A stretch of 64,000 nt of DNA. It comes from Lewinellaceae bacterium. GTDB taxonomy: Bacteria; Bacteroidota; Bacteroidia; Chitinophagales; Saprospiraceae. The stretch lies in NCBI GenBank assembly GCA_020636095.1, contig JACJYN010000007.1, positions 1 through 64,000 on the forward strand. The letters are read 5' to 3'. Below, one piece after another: positions 52,785 to 61,299 of the stretch (its first letter is position 1; the number at the start of each line of letters is the position of its first letter). Below the pieces are notes generated by a model. The model worked only from the letters and a program-made list of their open reading frames with translations. It made no database searches and had not been told where the DNA came from. Position numbers and translations under genes: made by a program.

Positions 52785-53567
52785 TCAAACCCGGATCACC
52801 CCCTCCATATACGTCACCGCCTTTCCTGCCAGGGCCACTCGTTCGCCCAGCATGGTGCATCGGATTTCCCCGCCGCGCCGGGAAATCTGCCGGGCGGTGA
52901 GTTCCTGCTTGCCGAGGCGCTCGGCCCAGTAAGGCGTCAGGGTGGTATGGGCGGAGCCGGTCACCGGGTCTTCATCGATACCGGCGTTGGGAAAGAAACA
53001 GCGAGAAACGAAATCGACGGCATCGCCCGGCGCGGTGACGATGACGCCGCGGCCTTTGACCTGCCGAAGCAGCCGGAAATCTGGCTGCAGGGCGGCTACC
53101 TCCGCTTCTGAACCCAGGACGATGAGGAAGTCTTCCCGCCCCGCAAAAACTTCTAGGGGTGTAGCCCGCAGGGCTTCTGTCAGCACCTTGGGAGCAAGGG
53201 TGGGTTCGATGATATCGGTGGGGAAATCCATGATGTAGTGATCCTCTTCACGGGAAACACTCAACAAGCCACTGCGGCAATGAAAATTGACACTGGCCTC
53301 CTGGTAACCGAGGTGCTCAAAAAGCACGTGCGCCGTAGCGAGGGTGGCGTGCCCGCAAAGGTCTACCTCGATAGCCGGGGTAAACCAGCGCAGCTGATAG
53401 TCCGGCCCCTTGGGCAGGAAGAATGCAGTTTCCGAAAGGTTGTTCTCGGCAGCAATAGACTGCAGTACTGCATCGGGAAGCCAATTGTCTAAAGGGCAGA
53501 CAGCGGCTGGGTTGCCTTGAAACAGCTCACCGGTGAAGGCGTCGGCCTGGTAGATGGGGATGTTCAT
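52785..53567 (-). CDS. PhzF family isomerase/epimerase-like protein
   Basis: 260 residues with the PhzF hallmarks: MNIPIYQADAFTGELFQGNPAAV at the N-terminus, the catalytic-type glutamate in NLSETAFF (Glu46), EVDLCGHATLATAHVL, and DEDPVTGSAHTTL in the second half. The fold is that of diaminopimelate epimerase. Only a few members act in phenazine synthesis, and there are no phenazine genes here, so the substrate is unknown. ATG at 53567 is chosen for the family N-terminus. Confidence 0.92.
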   Translation of the reverse strand: MNIPIYQADAFTGELFQGNPAAVCPLDNWLPDAVLQSIAAENNLSETAFFLPKGPDYQLRWFTPAIEVDLCGHATLATAHVLFEHLGYQEASVNFHCRSGLLSVSREEDHYIMDFPTDIIEPTLAPKVLTEALRATPLEVFAGREDFLIVLGSEAEVAALQPDFRLLRQVKGRGVIVTAPGDAVDFVSRCFFPNAGIDEDPVTGSAHTTLTPYWAERLGKQELTARQISRRGGEIRCTMLGERVALAGKAVTYMEGVIRV

Positions 53568-53746
53568 GGTTTCATGGTTGTATGATTCTGTTGCTGGAGT
53601 GCTTCGCACTTCTTTGAATGCATAACGATTTGGGCGCTCATTTGTTAATAAAAGTAACTCAAATAACAAGTTCGGCGGAGTAACCGCAGGATGAAACTTG
53701 TTTACAGGTTAAAATAATAGTACATTTAATGCTGAAAATAGCTGCC

Positions 53747-54220
53747 ATGCCTTCATCCACAGAAATATCCGGTTACGAAGTTGAAAGAAACAAACCCATG
53801 CCTTCCTTGAATCATGGCCTGATCCAGGCTAACCTCATTTTTGCCTTAAAGTTAGGCTATAAAGACAAATACAGTGTCGTTTCCGAATTGAGCCTGGATC
53901 TTTCCGGATGGGAGTCGGTGCCCGATATTTGTATCATCCCCAAGATGTCGCTTAACCCCCGCCAGGATGTTGTAACGGTAAAGGAGCCGCCTCTTTGCGC
54001 CATTGAGATCATTTCTCCCAGCCAGTCTGTTAATGAACTCATAGCCAAAGCAGAAAGATATTTTCAATACGGCGTGAAGTCTTGCTGGATTGCTATCCCT
54101 GCCCTTCAGAATATTTACGTTTTTTCCTCCCCCGACGATTACGAAATGTACAAAGCCTCAGAAACACTTTCCGACCCTGTGCTTGACATTGAACTGGCGC
54201 TGAAGGAAGTTTTTAGTTAG
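53747..54220 (+). CDS. Uma2 family putative endonuclease-fold protein (second copy)
   Basis: 157 residues from MPSSTEISGYEVERNKPMPS (an in-frame ATG six codons earlier is possible). PD-(D/E)XK-type signs are VSELSLDLSGWESVPDICIIP and PPLCAIEIISPSQS, followed by KAERYFQYGVKSCWIAIP. Shorter and divergent from the copy at 3759. Role unknown. Confidence 0.85.
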   Translation: MPSSTEISGYEVERNKPMPSLNHGLIQANLIFALKLGYKDKYSVVSELSLDLSGWESVPDICIIPKMSLNPRQDVVTVKEPPLCAIEIISPSQSVNELIAKAERYFQYGVKSCWIAIPALQNIYVFSSPDDYEMYKASETLSDPVLDIELALKEVFS

Positions 54221-54250
54221 TTCCCAACCACGAACCCATGAACCCATGCG

Positions 54251-56302
54251 TCAATGAATCCAGGAGTAAACCCTCCCTTCTCCTGCTTCCAACCCATCTA
54301 TTTGGTACTGCTTGCCATTGAAGAATAGGGCATCCAGTTGTACCTTTTCCTGGTGGGTGGAAAAATGCAGCCGGGGCGGCGCTGCTTTTTCATAGCCTCT
54401 GATTTTGGGGATTTTAATATTAACCGCCGGTTCGTCGACATCCAGATTGACAACAAACAGGTAGTGTGGCTTGGGCGACTGCGTCCAGGCGATCACTCGC
54501 GTGGCGGCGGTGGCGTCGGGCGGCAGCAGCCATTGGGTGTCCGAATTTACGATCTGCGGGAGGAGTTGCTCGGCGGCAAAGCGCAGGCGGGACAGGCGGT
54601 GGTAGAGCTGGCCATTTTTGCCGAAAACGTACGGCCCTTTGGTTGCCTTTTCACCGTTGCTGATGCGAAAGACATAGAGCTTGCTGTAATGCTCATTGGG
54701 CGCAGGAGTAGGGTGGGGGTCCCGGCACTCGAAACCCTGCGCCATATAGCTGGGCATATCGGCCAGGAAAAGAGCGGTGAAGAGCCGGGCCTCATTGCCG
54801 CCCAGGTAGAACTCGTCGAATCGGGGGTCGTCCTTATCGCCGGTCATGATGGTAAAGTTGGGTGCGAAATCCCTGCCCTTCAGGATGTCGAGGTACCATC
54901 GAAAGTGCTGCATGAATTTCGGGCTGCCCACCACCATGCTCTGCAGGTCGCCCAGGGTGGAGTCGGCATCGGCCTGCTCCAGATGGTCCACCTCATTGCC
55001 ATAGGCGATAAAGCCGGGGCCTACCAGGAAGGTTTCGGCAAAATAGCCGAAATAGGGCTTTACGGCCTGGACGTAGGTGCGCACCGCCTTGTGAAGGTCG
55101 TAATAATCATCCGTCTTGGCCGGTACGCCTTCCGGGCGCATCTGCACGTGCGACATATCCCCGCGCATGAAGTCGAAATTGTATTCCTGCTGAATACTGT
55201 GAAAATGGTGGCAGGCGTACTCCCAGGTAGCCTTACGGGGTTGGGTGAAATCGATCTCCCAGTCTTTATTGTCATTCAGCCGTTCGTACAACTTATAGCG
55301 GGCCAGGGGGCCGAATACGCGGGACATTTCCTGTGGTTCCTTTATCTTGTATTCCCGCCAGATGCGCCCTTCCCCGTCTACGGATTTGGCCTTGTCGCTG
55401 GTGTCCACTTCCAGCCCGCGATAGGGCGGGCCCATGGTAGCCGGTACGGGTTCAAAGCCGTCTTTGTAGAGGTGCTGTACCAGCCAGCCCCGGCGTTGGC
55501 CGCGCCGGCCGTAGTCCTCCCGGCTGCCGAAGAGCAGCTCGATGCGGGCGGATTCTGGATATTCCTCCGAGAAGAATTCCACCACATCGGCGGGCAGGTC
55601 GATGCCGTCTTTGGCCGGGCCCTGTTCTTTGAGGAAGCGAAAGACCGCCTGTTCCACCTCCTCGTGCAGGTTGGCGCGGTGGTTGGTGATCTTGTCATCA
55701 CGCCGCTGTAGCCATTCGAAGTGCCGGGGGTTGCCCAGCACGATCTCGGAATAGCGGTCGGTATGGGGGATGACGTCCATGCCTACCGTCCGCCCGCTGG
55801 CGTGCAGGAGGTTGATGACTACTTTGAGCTGCTTTTCGACGGTATCGAGATGAGGATAGGCATCGTAGAGTTCCTGGCTGAAGAATTCCGGGCTGATGTT
55901 CCAGCTGGCCATACCATAAAGGCTGGCCACCACGCCCGGCTCCCAGATGGGCAACAGGTGGACGGACTGCTGCGCCTCCGGTACGGTGAGCATATACTTG
56001 ATGACGTTCCAGAAATTCTGTACCGTCCGCACGTTGATGCCCACCATATTGGTGCGTTTGATCCAGTTGGTGGTGCGCAGGCCCGCCAGCGGGCTGGGTA
56101 TGGTATGCCTTGGGTCGAGCGCATCCTGGATGATGCCTTTGCCGGAACGGCTAACCAGGGACTGGAGTACTTTGGAGACAGGCATCTCCAATGCCAGTTC
56201 CGGCAGCAGAAAAGGTAAAAAAGAAGCCCTTCCCTCCTGAAAGGCGGTAGTGAGCATATGGGCGTTACGGTACCAGTAGGATTTCAGGCTGGGGTAATCC
56301 AT
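54251..56302 (-). CDS. GH13-like alpha-amylase family protein, cytoplasmic
   Basis: 683 residues without a signal peptide. Weak but consistent GH13 barrel motifs: VHLLPIWEPGVVASLYGMASW (about residue 119), GRTVGMDVIPHTDRY, the nucleophile-type FDFMRGDMSH (about 379), the acid/base-type YFAETF (about 420) and MTGDKDDPR (about 487). A small beta C-terminal domain ends the protein. It may act on an alpha-glucan or transfer glucosyl groups; the substrate is unclear. ATG at 56302 is preferred over TTG at 56323. The upstream neighbour is another glycosidase-like gene on the same strand. Confidence 0.8.
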   Translation of the reverse strand: MDYPSLKSYWYRNAHMLTTAFQEGRASFLPFLLPELALEMPVSKVLQSLVSRSGKGIIQDALDPRHTIPSPLAGLRTTNWIKRTNMVGINVRTVQNFWNVIKYMLTVPEAQQSVHLLPIWEPGVVASLYGMASWNISPEFFSQELYDAYPHLDTVEKQLKVVINLLHASGRTVGMDVIPHTDRYSEIVLGNPRHFEWLQRRDDKITNHRANLHEEVEQAVFRFLKEQGPAKDGIDLPADVVEFFSEEYPESARIELLFGSREDYGRRGQRRGWLVQHLYKDGFEPVPATMGPPYRGLEVDTSDKAKSVDGEGRIWREYKIKEPQEMSRVFGPLARYKLYERLNDNKDWEIDFTQPRKATWEYACHHFHSIQQEYNFDFMRGDMSHVQMRPEGVPAKTDDYYDLHKAVRTYVQAVKPYFGYFAETFLVGPGFIAYGNEVDHLEQADADSTLGDLQSMVVGSPKFMQHFRWYLDILKGRDFAPNFTIMTGDKDDPRFDEFYLGGNEARLFTALFLADMPSYMAQGFECRDPHPTPAPNEHYSKLYVFRISNGEKATKGPYVFGKNGQLYHRLSRLRFAAEQLLPQIVNSDTQWLLPPDATAATRVIAWTQSPKPHYLFVVNLDVDEPAVNIKIPKIRGYEKAAPPRLHFSTHQEKVQLDALFFNGKQYQIDGLEAGEGRVYSWIH

Positions 56303-56320
56303 GCATATTGGCTTTGGCGC

Positions 56321-56328
56321 CAAATATA
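56321..56328 (-). promoter_or_regulatory. Candidate -7 box for the GH13-like gene
   Basis: TATATTTG on the minus strand, 18 bases before the ATG, matches TAnnTTTG. The leader would be only about 12 bases. No well-placed -33 box is visible. Confidence 0.45.
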
Positions 56329-56355
56329 AGGAAAGTATGGCAAAACATCGCCCCT

Positions 56356-56518
56356 GGGAGCCTGTCGGAGAAGCACTTAATGGCCTGCGAACGGCAAATA
56401 TTGTTCTGCACTTCGTTGCTCGTCAGTTGCGTAGCGCCGCTATGCGCCCTCTTCGCGCCTCGTTCAGAATAATATTTGCTCGTTCTCGACTCATCAGCGT
56501 TTCTCCGACAGCCTCCTA
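56356..56518. repeat. Long-hairpin element, copy 4
   Basis: About 163 bp, nearly the same sequence as 39124-39287 but inverted. Ends GGAGCCTGTCGGAGAAG and CTTTCTCCGACAGCCTCC-like; the inner arms carry CGAACGGCAAATATTGTTCTG and CAGAATAATATTTGCTCGTTC. Its right end CTA (56516-56518) is the TAG stop of the upstream minus-strand gene. Confidence 0.88.
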
Positions 56519-59017
56519 TTGGCCCGGGCGGGTTCCCTGGAAGTCCGGATCCATTTCAGGGGTTCGCAATCCGGCTAATTCATTGGCCATTAAGATGAAA
56601 ACATTCCAGCTAAGCCCCCGCGTGGAATCCCACCATGAATCAATTGATTGCCATTTAGTGGGGATGAATTCCTTACTGAATGGCCACCGGGGGTTCAGAT
56701 AAATTTCTGCCCAGGCCCGGTTTTCCATCAGCCTGGAGGCTTTGTCCCATCCATGTTTAAGCCCTGCTACATAGGCACAATATTCCGCCCGCATCCAGCT
56801 GCCGCCATTATAGTAGTACCCATCCCGGGCGCCATTTTTGTAACCGGACTTGCCAAATTCGCCAAAAGGCTGATAATCGGACGACAAATAAGCGTACCCC
56901 TTTTTATCCTTCGTAAGGCGGACACAGATCGGAGCCGTAGTACCGAGTTCGGGATGGGGCGCATTCGGGACTTTATTGAGGATGGGGGTTTGTTCCAGGT
57001 GATTGACCACCATCTCATCGGTAAGCAAGGGCTTGTCGAATAGCCACAGGGAAAGGAACTCAGGAACCAGGCTGGTAAGTGAAATGATATCCGGGTATTC
57101 GCGGTCAAACAGCAGGTGTTGTCTTTTTTTGTCGTAAAACCCTCTGTAGATTTCCTCTGCTTTCGAAAGATAGGCCGGTTCTATGGGGTACCCCAGGGCT
57201 TCGATCGTTTGTAAAGCCACGACAAACATACCCTGGTTCCCCGCCAGGCCTTCCGTTTTGGGCTCGTAGTCCCGGATGTCAATCTGGCTTAGGGAAAAAT
57301 GAGATGCACATCTGCCATCCCGGTCCGCATCAAATTCATTCAATACGTATGCCACGGCTTTGTCCAGCTTGTCTGCCGGGAGCTCAACTCCAAAGCGCCG
57401 CTTGTTGAGCAATGCCCAGATCAACCATTCAATCGTCGCTTCATTGTCCTTTACTTCGACCGATCCCATATAAGGAGTGATAATGGTGCCAATGGCGCCC
57501 TCCTTGTTCTGCGTCTTCCCCCATTGTTCCCAAATCCTCAGGTTCAGGCTTTTGTTATAGGTGGCGATGATCGACCAAAAGGAATCCCGGTTGTACATAT
57601 CCGGAGCATAATTCATATTGGGTACAATAAAGGGCGTAAAATCGTGGATCGAGGTGATCCAGGTAAGCATATTCAGGTTGGCATACAACATTTTTTCCAG
57701 CTGCGTGCCACGGAAGCCCATTCCCTCTGCCAACCTGGTTTGAGCCGAGATCATGAATTGTTGATGCGACTGCCAGGGTTCGGCAAATACGTAGGTCGTT
57801 TTTTCAACCGTTTGCCCCAGCGGAAGGATATTGTAAGGGGCTTTCAAAGGATGATGCTCCAACACCTGTAGGCCCCTTATTTCCAGGCCACCCGTTTCCC
57901 CGGAGGTAGAACCAATAAACATGGAAACCAGGTCATTTTCTATATACGGTATAAGGATACTGCCTTCAAACCGGCTCCACTCCTCCGGTTGCACCGGAAA
58001 CCGGTCGATGTATTTAATGCCATGCTCCAGTTCTGCGCCCTTTTTCCCGTCTTTGATTCGATGGAGTTTAAGGGCCAGTGGAACGTTGCCTTTGCAATCG
58101 AAGGAGATCGTGTAAATTTTCTGCCCCTTCATGTTGGTCAGCAACTCAAATCCTGTGCGCTCCGAATTATCACACGCCAGTTGCATGTAGTTTCCCTTTT
58201 CTGTCATCTTCGCCTTGCCGATGGCCAGGTAATTGGAAAAGGGCTCGATCCATTGTTCGGCGCCCGCATCCAGGTCATAGAGCTCCCCAAATGTGTATTT
58301 TACGTAATGGGCCTGCCGTTCCCTCTCGGCAGCCGTTGGTAAAACGATCAATGCCGGGTCCGGAAGTTTTCGCATCCCTACGAATCCGCCTCCTCTGCCA
58401 CTAAACCTCCGGCGGGTGGTGCGGGTAAAGTGGTTGCGGTACCCGGCATCGGTCAGAAAGCCCACAACCAGGCTATCTGAAGTGAGAAATCCGGCAGCTG
58501 GAAATAGTTCATGGACAAACCCTCCGGGAAAATCCTCGTACTCGAAAGTCAGATAGTTGGCCGGCGCGCTGGCCGGAGTAGCGACTTCCTCTAGGGTGTA
58601 ATACATGGAAGGCATGGAGTATTGCGTCATCTGGACGCGTTTTCGGATGAGCTGCCCGTTCGCCTGCTCATAAATAACCGTGATGGAAAGGTTGGCGTCC
58701 AGATCAGCAAGATAGGAATCCCTCTCCAGGATAATCTTGCCGGGCTCCTTGGTATACTTCAGCCCTTTCCAGGAACTGAGTTGGGTGGTGGCGCTCAGGT
58801 CCAGGTTAGCCATCTTCAGGTTGAAAGCTCCATGGTCTGTGAAAAGTAATGCAGAGCCGTCGTAAACCTCGACGTAGTATCCGTCCTGTTCATTGCCGGC
58901 AAGGTTCAATCTCAATTCCTGACTGTAAGATACACGGGCTGTACACAAAAAGAGTACGGCCAAAAGCAACCGAATGGAGTTAGGGAGGGGAACAGAAGTG
59001 ATTGTTGTGTTTTTCAT
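56516..59017 (-). CDS. Secreted (alpha/alpha)6-type glycosidase-like protein
   Basis: 833 residues with a signal peptide (ends RVSYSQ, residue 32), an N-terminal beta-sandwich half (to about 400) and a helical C-terminal half resembling six-hairpin glycosidases. Landmarks are MNYAPDMYNRDSFWSIIATYN, DNEATIEWLIWALLNKRRFG, EGLAGNQGMFVVALQTIEALG, NGGSWMRAEYCAYVAGLKHGW and a final WQSIDSWWDSTRGLSWNVFI. The exact GH family could not be fixed. The stop codon TAG is formed by the end of a hairpin element, so the last residues may not be the ancestral C-terminus. It lies upstream of the GH13-like gene. Confidence 0.78.
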   Translation of the reverse strand: MKNTTITSVPLPNSIRLLLAVLFLCTARVSYSQELRLNLAGNEQDGYYVEVYDGSALLFTDHGAFNLKMANLDLSATTQLSSWKGLKYTKEPGKIILERDSYLADLDANLSITVIYEQANGQLIRKRVQMTQYSMPSMYYTLEEVATPASAPANYLTFEYEDFPGGFVHELFPAAGFLTSDSLVVGFLTDAGYRNHFTRTTRRRFSGRGGGFVGMRKLPDPALIVLPTAAERERQAHYVKYTFGELYDLDAGAEQWIEPFSNYLAIGKAKMTEKGNYMQLACDNSERTGFELLTNMKGQKIYTISFDCKGNVPLALKLHRIKDGKKGAELEHGIKYIDRFPVQPEEWSRFEGSILIPYIENDLVSMFIGSTSGETGGLEIRGLQVLEHHPLKAPYNILPLGQTVEKTTYVFAEPWQSHQQFMISAQTRLAEGMGFRGTQLEKMLYANLNMLTWITSIHDFTPFIVPNMNYAPDMYNRDSFWSIIATYNKSLNLRIWEQWGKTQNKEGAIGTIITPYMGSVEVKDNEATIEWLIWALLNKRRFGVELPADKLDKAVAYVLNEFDADRDGRCASHFSLSQIDIRDYEPKTEGLAGNQGMFVVALQTIEALGYPIEPAYLSKAEEIYRGFYDKKRQHLLFDREYPDIISLTSLVPEFLSLWLFDKPLLTDEMVVNHLEQTPILNKVPNAPHPELGTTAPICVRLTKDKKGYAYLSSDYQPFGEFGKSGYKNGARDGYYYNGGSWMRAEYCAYVAGLKHGWDKASRLMENRAWAEIYLNPRWPFSKEFIPTKWQSIDSWWDSTRGLSWNVFILMANELAGLRTPEMDPDFQGTRPGQ

Positions 59018-59157
59018 ATTCGAAGTCCAGTAAGCATGGAAACGAGATCATTCCTGTGCAAGGAACAAAATGCAGCCTTCAAATCTTCAAAACCTTGTGT
59101 TTATATTTTTTAACTTCAAAGAATAGCGTAAGAGATTAAGCCTAATCCACCATCAAT

Positions 59158-59325
59158 TTATACCTTAGTACTTCCAACACGTTTACATCTATAATTTCCT
59201 CTGCATTTTTCAGGAGGTTTTACAAAGGTGCCGATCGCCACCATGATCATTAAGCCGGTGAGGGCCGCCATCGGGAGCTTCTCAATTAAATTGGTCCCGA
59301 ACATGATAAACACTATTTTATAACT
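59158..59325 (-). pseudogene. SulP-type anion transporter remnant
   Basis: The minus strand reads FIMFGTNLIEKLPMAALTGL-MIMVAIGTF, a well-conserved membrane segment of SulP/SLC26 transporters, then falls out of frame. A short different-frame piece, LLKNAEEIIDVNVLEVLRYK, could be the original protein tail joined by a deletion. No other transporter part is nearby. The rest of the 59018-59606 gap shows no gene apart from a repeat. Confidence 0.5.
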
Positions 59326-59389
59326 CGCACGCCAATAGGAAATTGGCGCCCGAGACAGCGTTGTCGGGGCGCAATTAATTCCATTTCAT

Positions 59390-59466
59390 TCCCTGCCTGC
59401 TCGGCCGCCTCGCGGGCAGGCAGGCATCAGTCGCTCCGCTCGTGTCCTATTGCGCTCCGACTTGAG
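59390..59466. repeat. REP-like hairpin repeat, copy B
   Basis: CCCTGCCTGC...GGGCAGGCAGGC hairpin followed by CAGTCGCTCCGCTCGTGTCC, the reverse-orientation counterpart of 22238-22309. Flanking GTCGGGGCGCAATT / ATTGCGCTCCGAC sequences also pair, extending the palindrome. Confidence 0.65.
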
Positions 59467-59606
59467 CCCCGATATTTCTCTGCAAATTACCTGACAATTC
59501 ACCTTCCACCATACGGCGTTGGCCATTCTATACTTCCAATTCTCAAAAGGAAAAAGTAAGTTGCGCTGCAAATGGCCTGCTCCGGGCAGGAAGCAAAATA
59601 GAAAAG

Positions 59607-61268
59607 ATGACTAAATTGATACCCCTGCTTATTTTTATCCTCCATGTTGTTCCCCTATCCGCCCAACAAACCGTCGGCTTATTTCTCAACGACTCCCTGG
59701 CCTTCAACGGCTACACCCTGCTGGCGCCCAACTCCAGCACCTTTACTTACCTGCTCGACAATTGCGGAGAGGTGGTGCACACCTGGCCCAGCAATTACCG
59801 GCCGGGCAATGTGGCCTACTTGCTGGAAAACGGCAACCTATTGCATACCGGCCGCCTCAACAGCTCCTTTAACAGCGGAGGCTCCGGCGGGCGCATCGAA
59901 CTCATAGACTGGGACGGCAACCTGGTGTGGGGCTACAATTATTCCTCGGCCACTTTCCATCAGCACCACGACGTGGAATACCTGCCCAACGGCCATATCC
60001 TGCTCATCGCCTGGGAATCACACTCCCGGGCGGAGGCCATCGAAGCCGGCCGCAACCCCAACCTGGCCAGCAACAACGGCCTGTGGACAGAGCGGGTGGT
60101 GGAACTCGAGCCGGTGGGCGCCAACCAGGCCAATGTCGTCTGGCAGTGGCGCCTGTGGGATCACCTCATCCAGGATTTTGACTCTTCTAAAGCGAACTAT
60201 GGCGTAGTGGCCGATCATCCCGAGCTGGTGGACATCAACTTCGAAACCGGAGGAATAAATAATGCCGACTGGGTGCACATCAATTCCGTGGACTACAACC
60301 CTGCCCTGGACCAGATCCTGCTCAGCTCCCGTTCCCTGAGTGAGTTTTGGGTGATCGACCACAGCACCACCACCGAACAGGCCAGCGGCCATTCGGGCGG
60401 GGATGCAGATAAGGGCGGGGACCTGCTTTACCGATGGGGCAACCCACTGGCGTACGGCCGTGGAACCGCCAATGACCAGCAGCTTTTCAACCAGCACGAT
60501 GTACATTGGGTCGAAGCGGGGCTGCTGGATGCCGGCCGCATCATGGCCTTCAACAACGGGCTGGGCCGGCCGGCCGGCAACTATTCATCCGTGGATATCG
60601 TCGAGCCGCCTCTGGATGAAAACGGGCAGTATAGCCTGGAAGAAGGGCAGGCCTATGGCCCTGATTTTCTTTTCTGGACTTACCGGGCGCAGCCTCCCAA
60701 TACCTTCTTCTCCGCCAACATATCAGGCGCCCAGCGGCTGCCCAATGGCAACACCCTGATCTGTGAAGGGCGGGAAGGGCGCTTGTTCGAAGTCGATTAC
60801 CTGGGAACCCTGGTTTGGGAGTATGTCAACCCGGTGCGCTCCGCGGGGCCGGCCGTGCAGGGAACGAACATCACCAATAATGATGTATTCCGCGCCTATC
60901 GCTACGCTCCGGATTTTCCGGCCTTTGAAGGAAAAACCCTGGACCCGCAGGGCCCGTTGGAACTCAATCCGCTGCCGTCCGATTGTGTGATCTATGGCAA
61001 TCCCGTATCTTCGGCCCCCGCTCCGGAGGAGTTGTCCGGCGTACGGGTGCTTTCCAATCCGGTGGAGGATGAAGTACTGGTGGAGAATGAAACCGGAACG
61101 CGCCTGCGTCTACAGGTTTTTGGCCTTACCGGGCAACGGCTGGCCAATGCCTGGGTTCAAACCGGCCTCAACCGGCTGCTCGCCGGGACATGGCCGAAGG
61201 GGCTCTATCTTCTGCGGGTGGACGATCCCGAATCGGGCCGTTTTTTTGTTGAGAAGATCGTTAAGTAA
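59607..61268 (+). CDS. T9SS-exported arylsulfotransferase-family protein, copy 1
   Basis: 553 residues: signal peptide (ends LSAQ), a beta-propeller of the aryl-sulfate sulfotransferase (ASST) family (CGEVVHTWPS, HQHHDVEYLPNGHILLIAWE, DHLIQDFD, WVHINSVDYNPALDQILLSSR, QRLPNGNTLICEGREGRLFEV), and a C-terminal T9SS sorting domain from about residue 480 (VLSNPVEDEVLVEN to WPKGLYLLRV). ASST enzymes move sulfate between phenols using an active-site histidine, but these long Bacteroidota proteins are untested. A paralogue follows after 31 bp. Confidence 0.88.
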   Translation: MTKLIPLLIFILHVVPLSAQQTVGLFLNDSLAFNGYTLLAPNSSTFTYLLDNCGEVVHTWPSNYRPGNVAYLLENGNLLHTGRLNSSFNSGGSGGRIELIDWDGNLVWGYNYSSATFHQHHDVEYLPNGHILLIAWESHSRAEAIEAGRNPNLASNNGLWTERVVELEPVGANQANVVWQWRLWDHLIQDFDSSKANYGVVADHPELVDINFETGGINNADWVHINSVDYNPALDQILLSSRSLSEFWVIDHSTTTEQASGHSGGDADKGGDLLYRWGNPLAYGRGTANDQQLFNQHDVHWVEAGLLDAGRIMAFNNGLGRPAGNYSSVDIVEPPLDENGQYSLEEGQAYGPDFLFWTYRAQPPNTFFSANISGAQRLPNGNTLICEGREGRLFEVDYLGTLVWEYVNPVRSAGPAVQGTNITNNDVFRAYRYAPDFPAFEGKTLDPQGPLELNPLPSDCVIYGNPVSSAPAPEELSGVRVLSNPVEDEVLVENETGTRLRLQVFGLTGQRLANAWVQTGLNRLLAGTWPKGLYLLRVDDPESGRFFVEKIVK

Positions 61269-61299
61269 CTGAATATTTGAATATAAAAAATAATTTTCC

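Noticed and set aside
52785..53567. Phenazine biosynthesis gene, from the PhzF family match
   Set aside because: No other phenazine genes are present; PhzF-family proteins are common outside phenazine producers.
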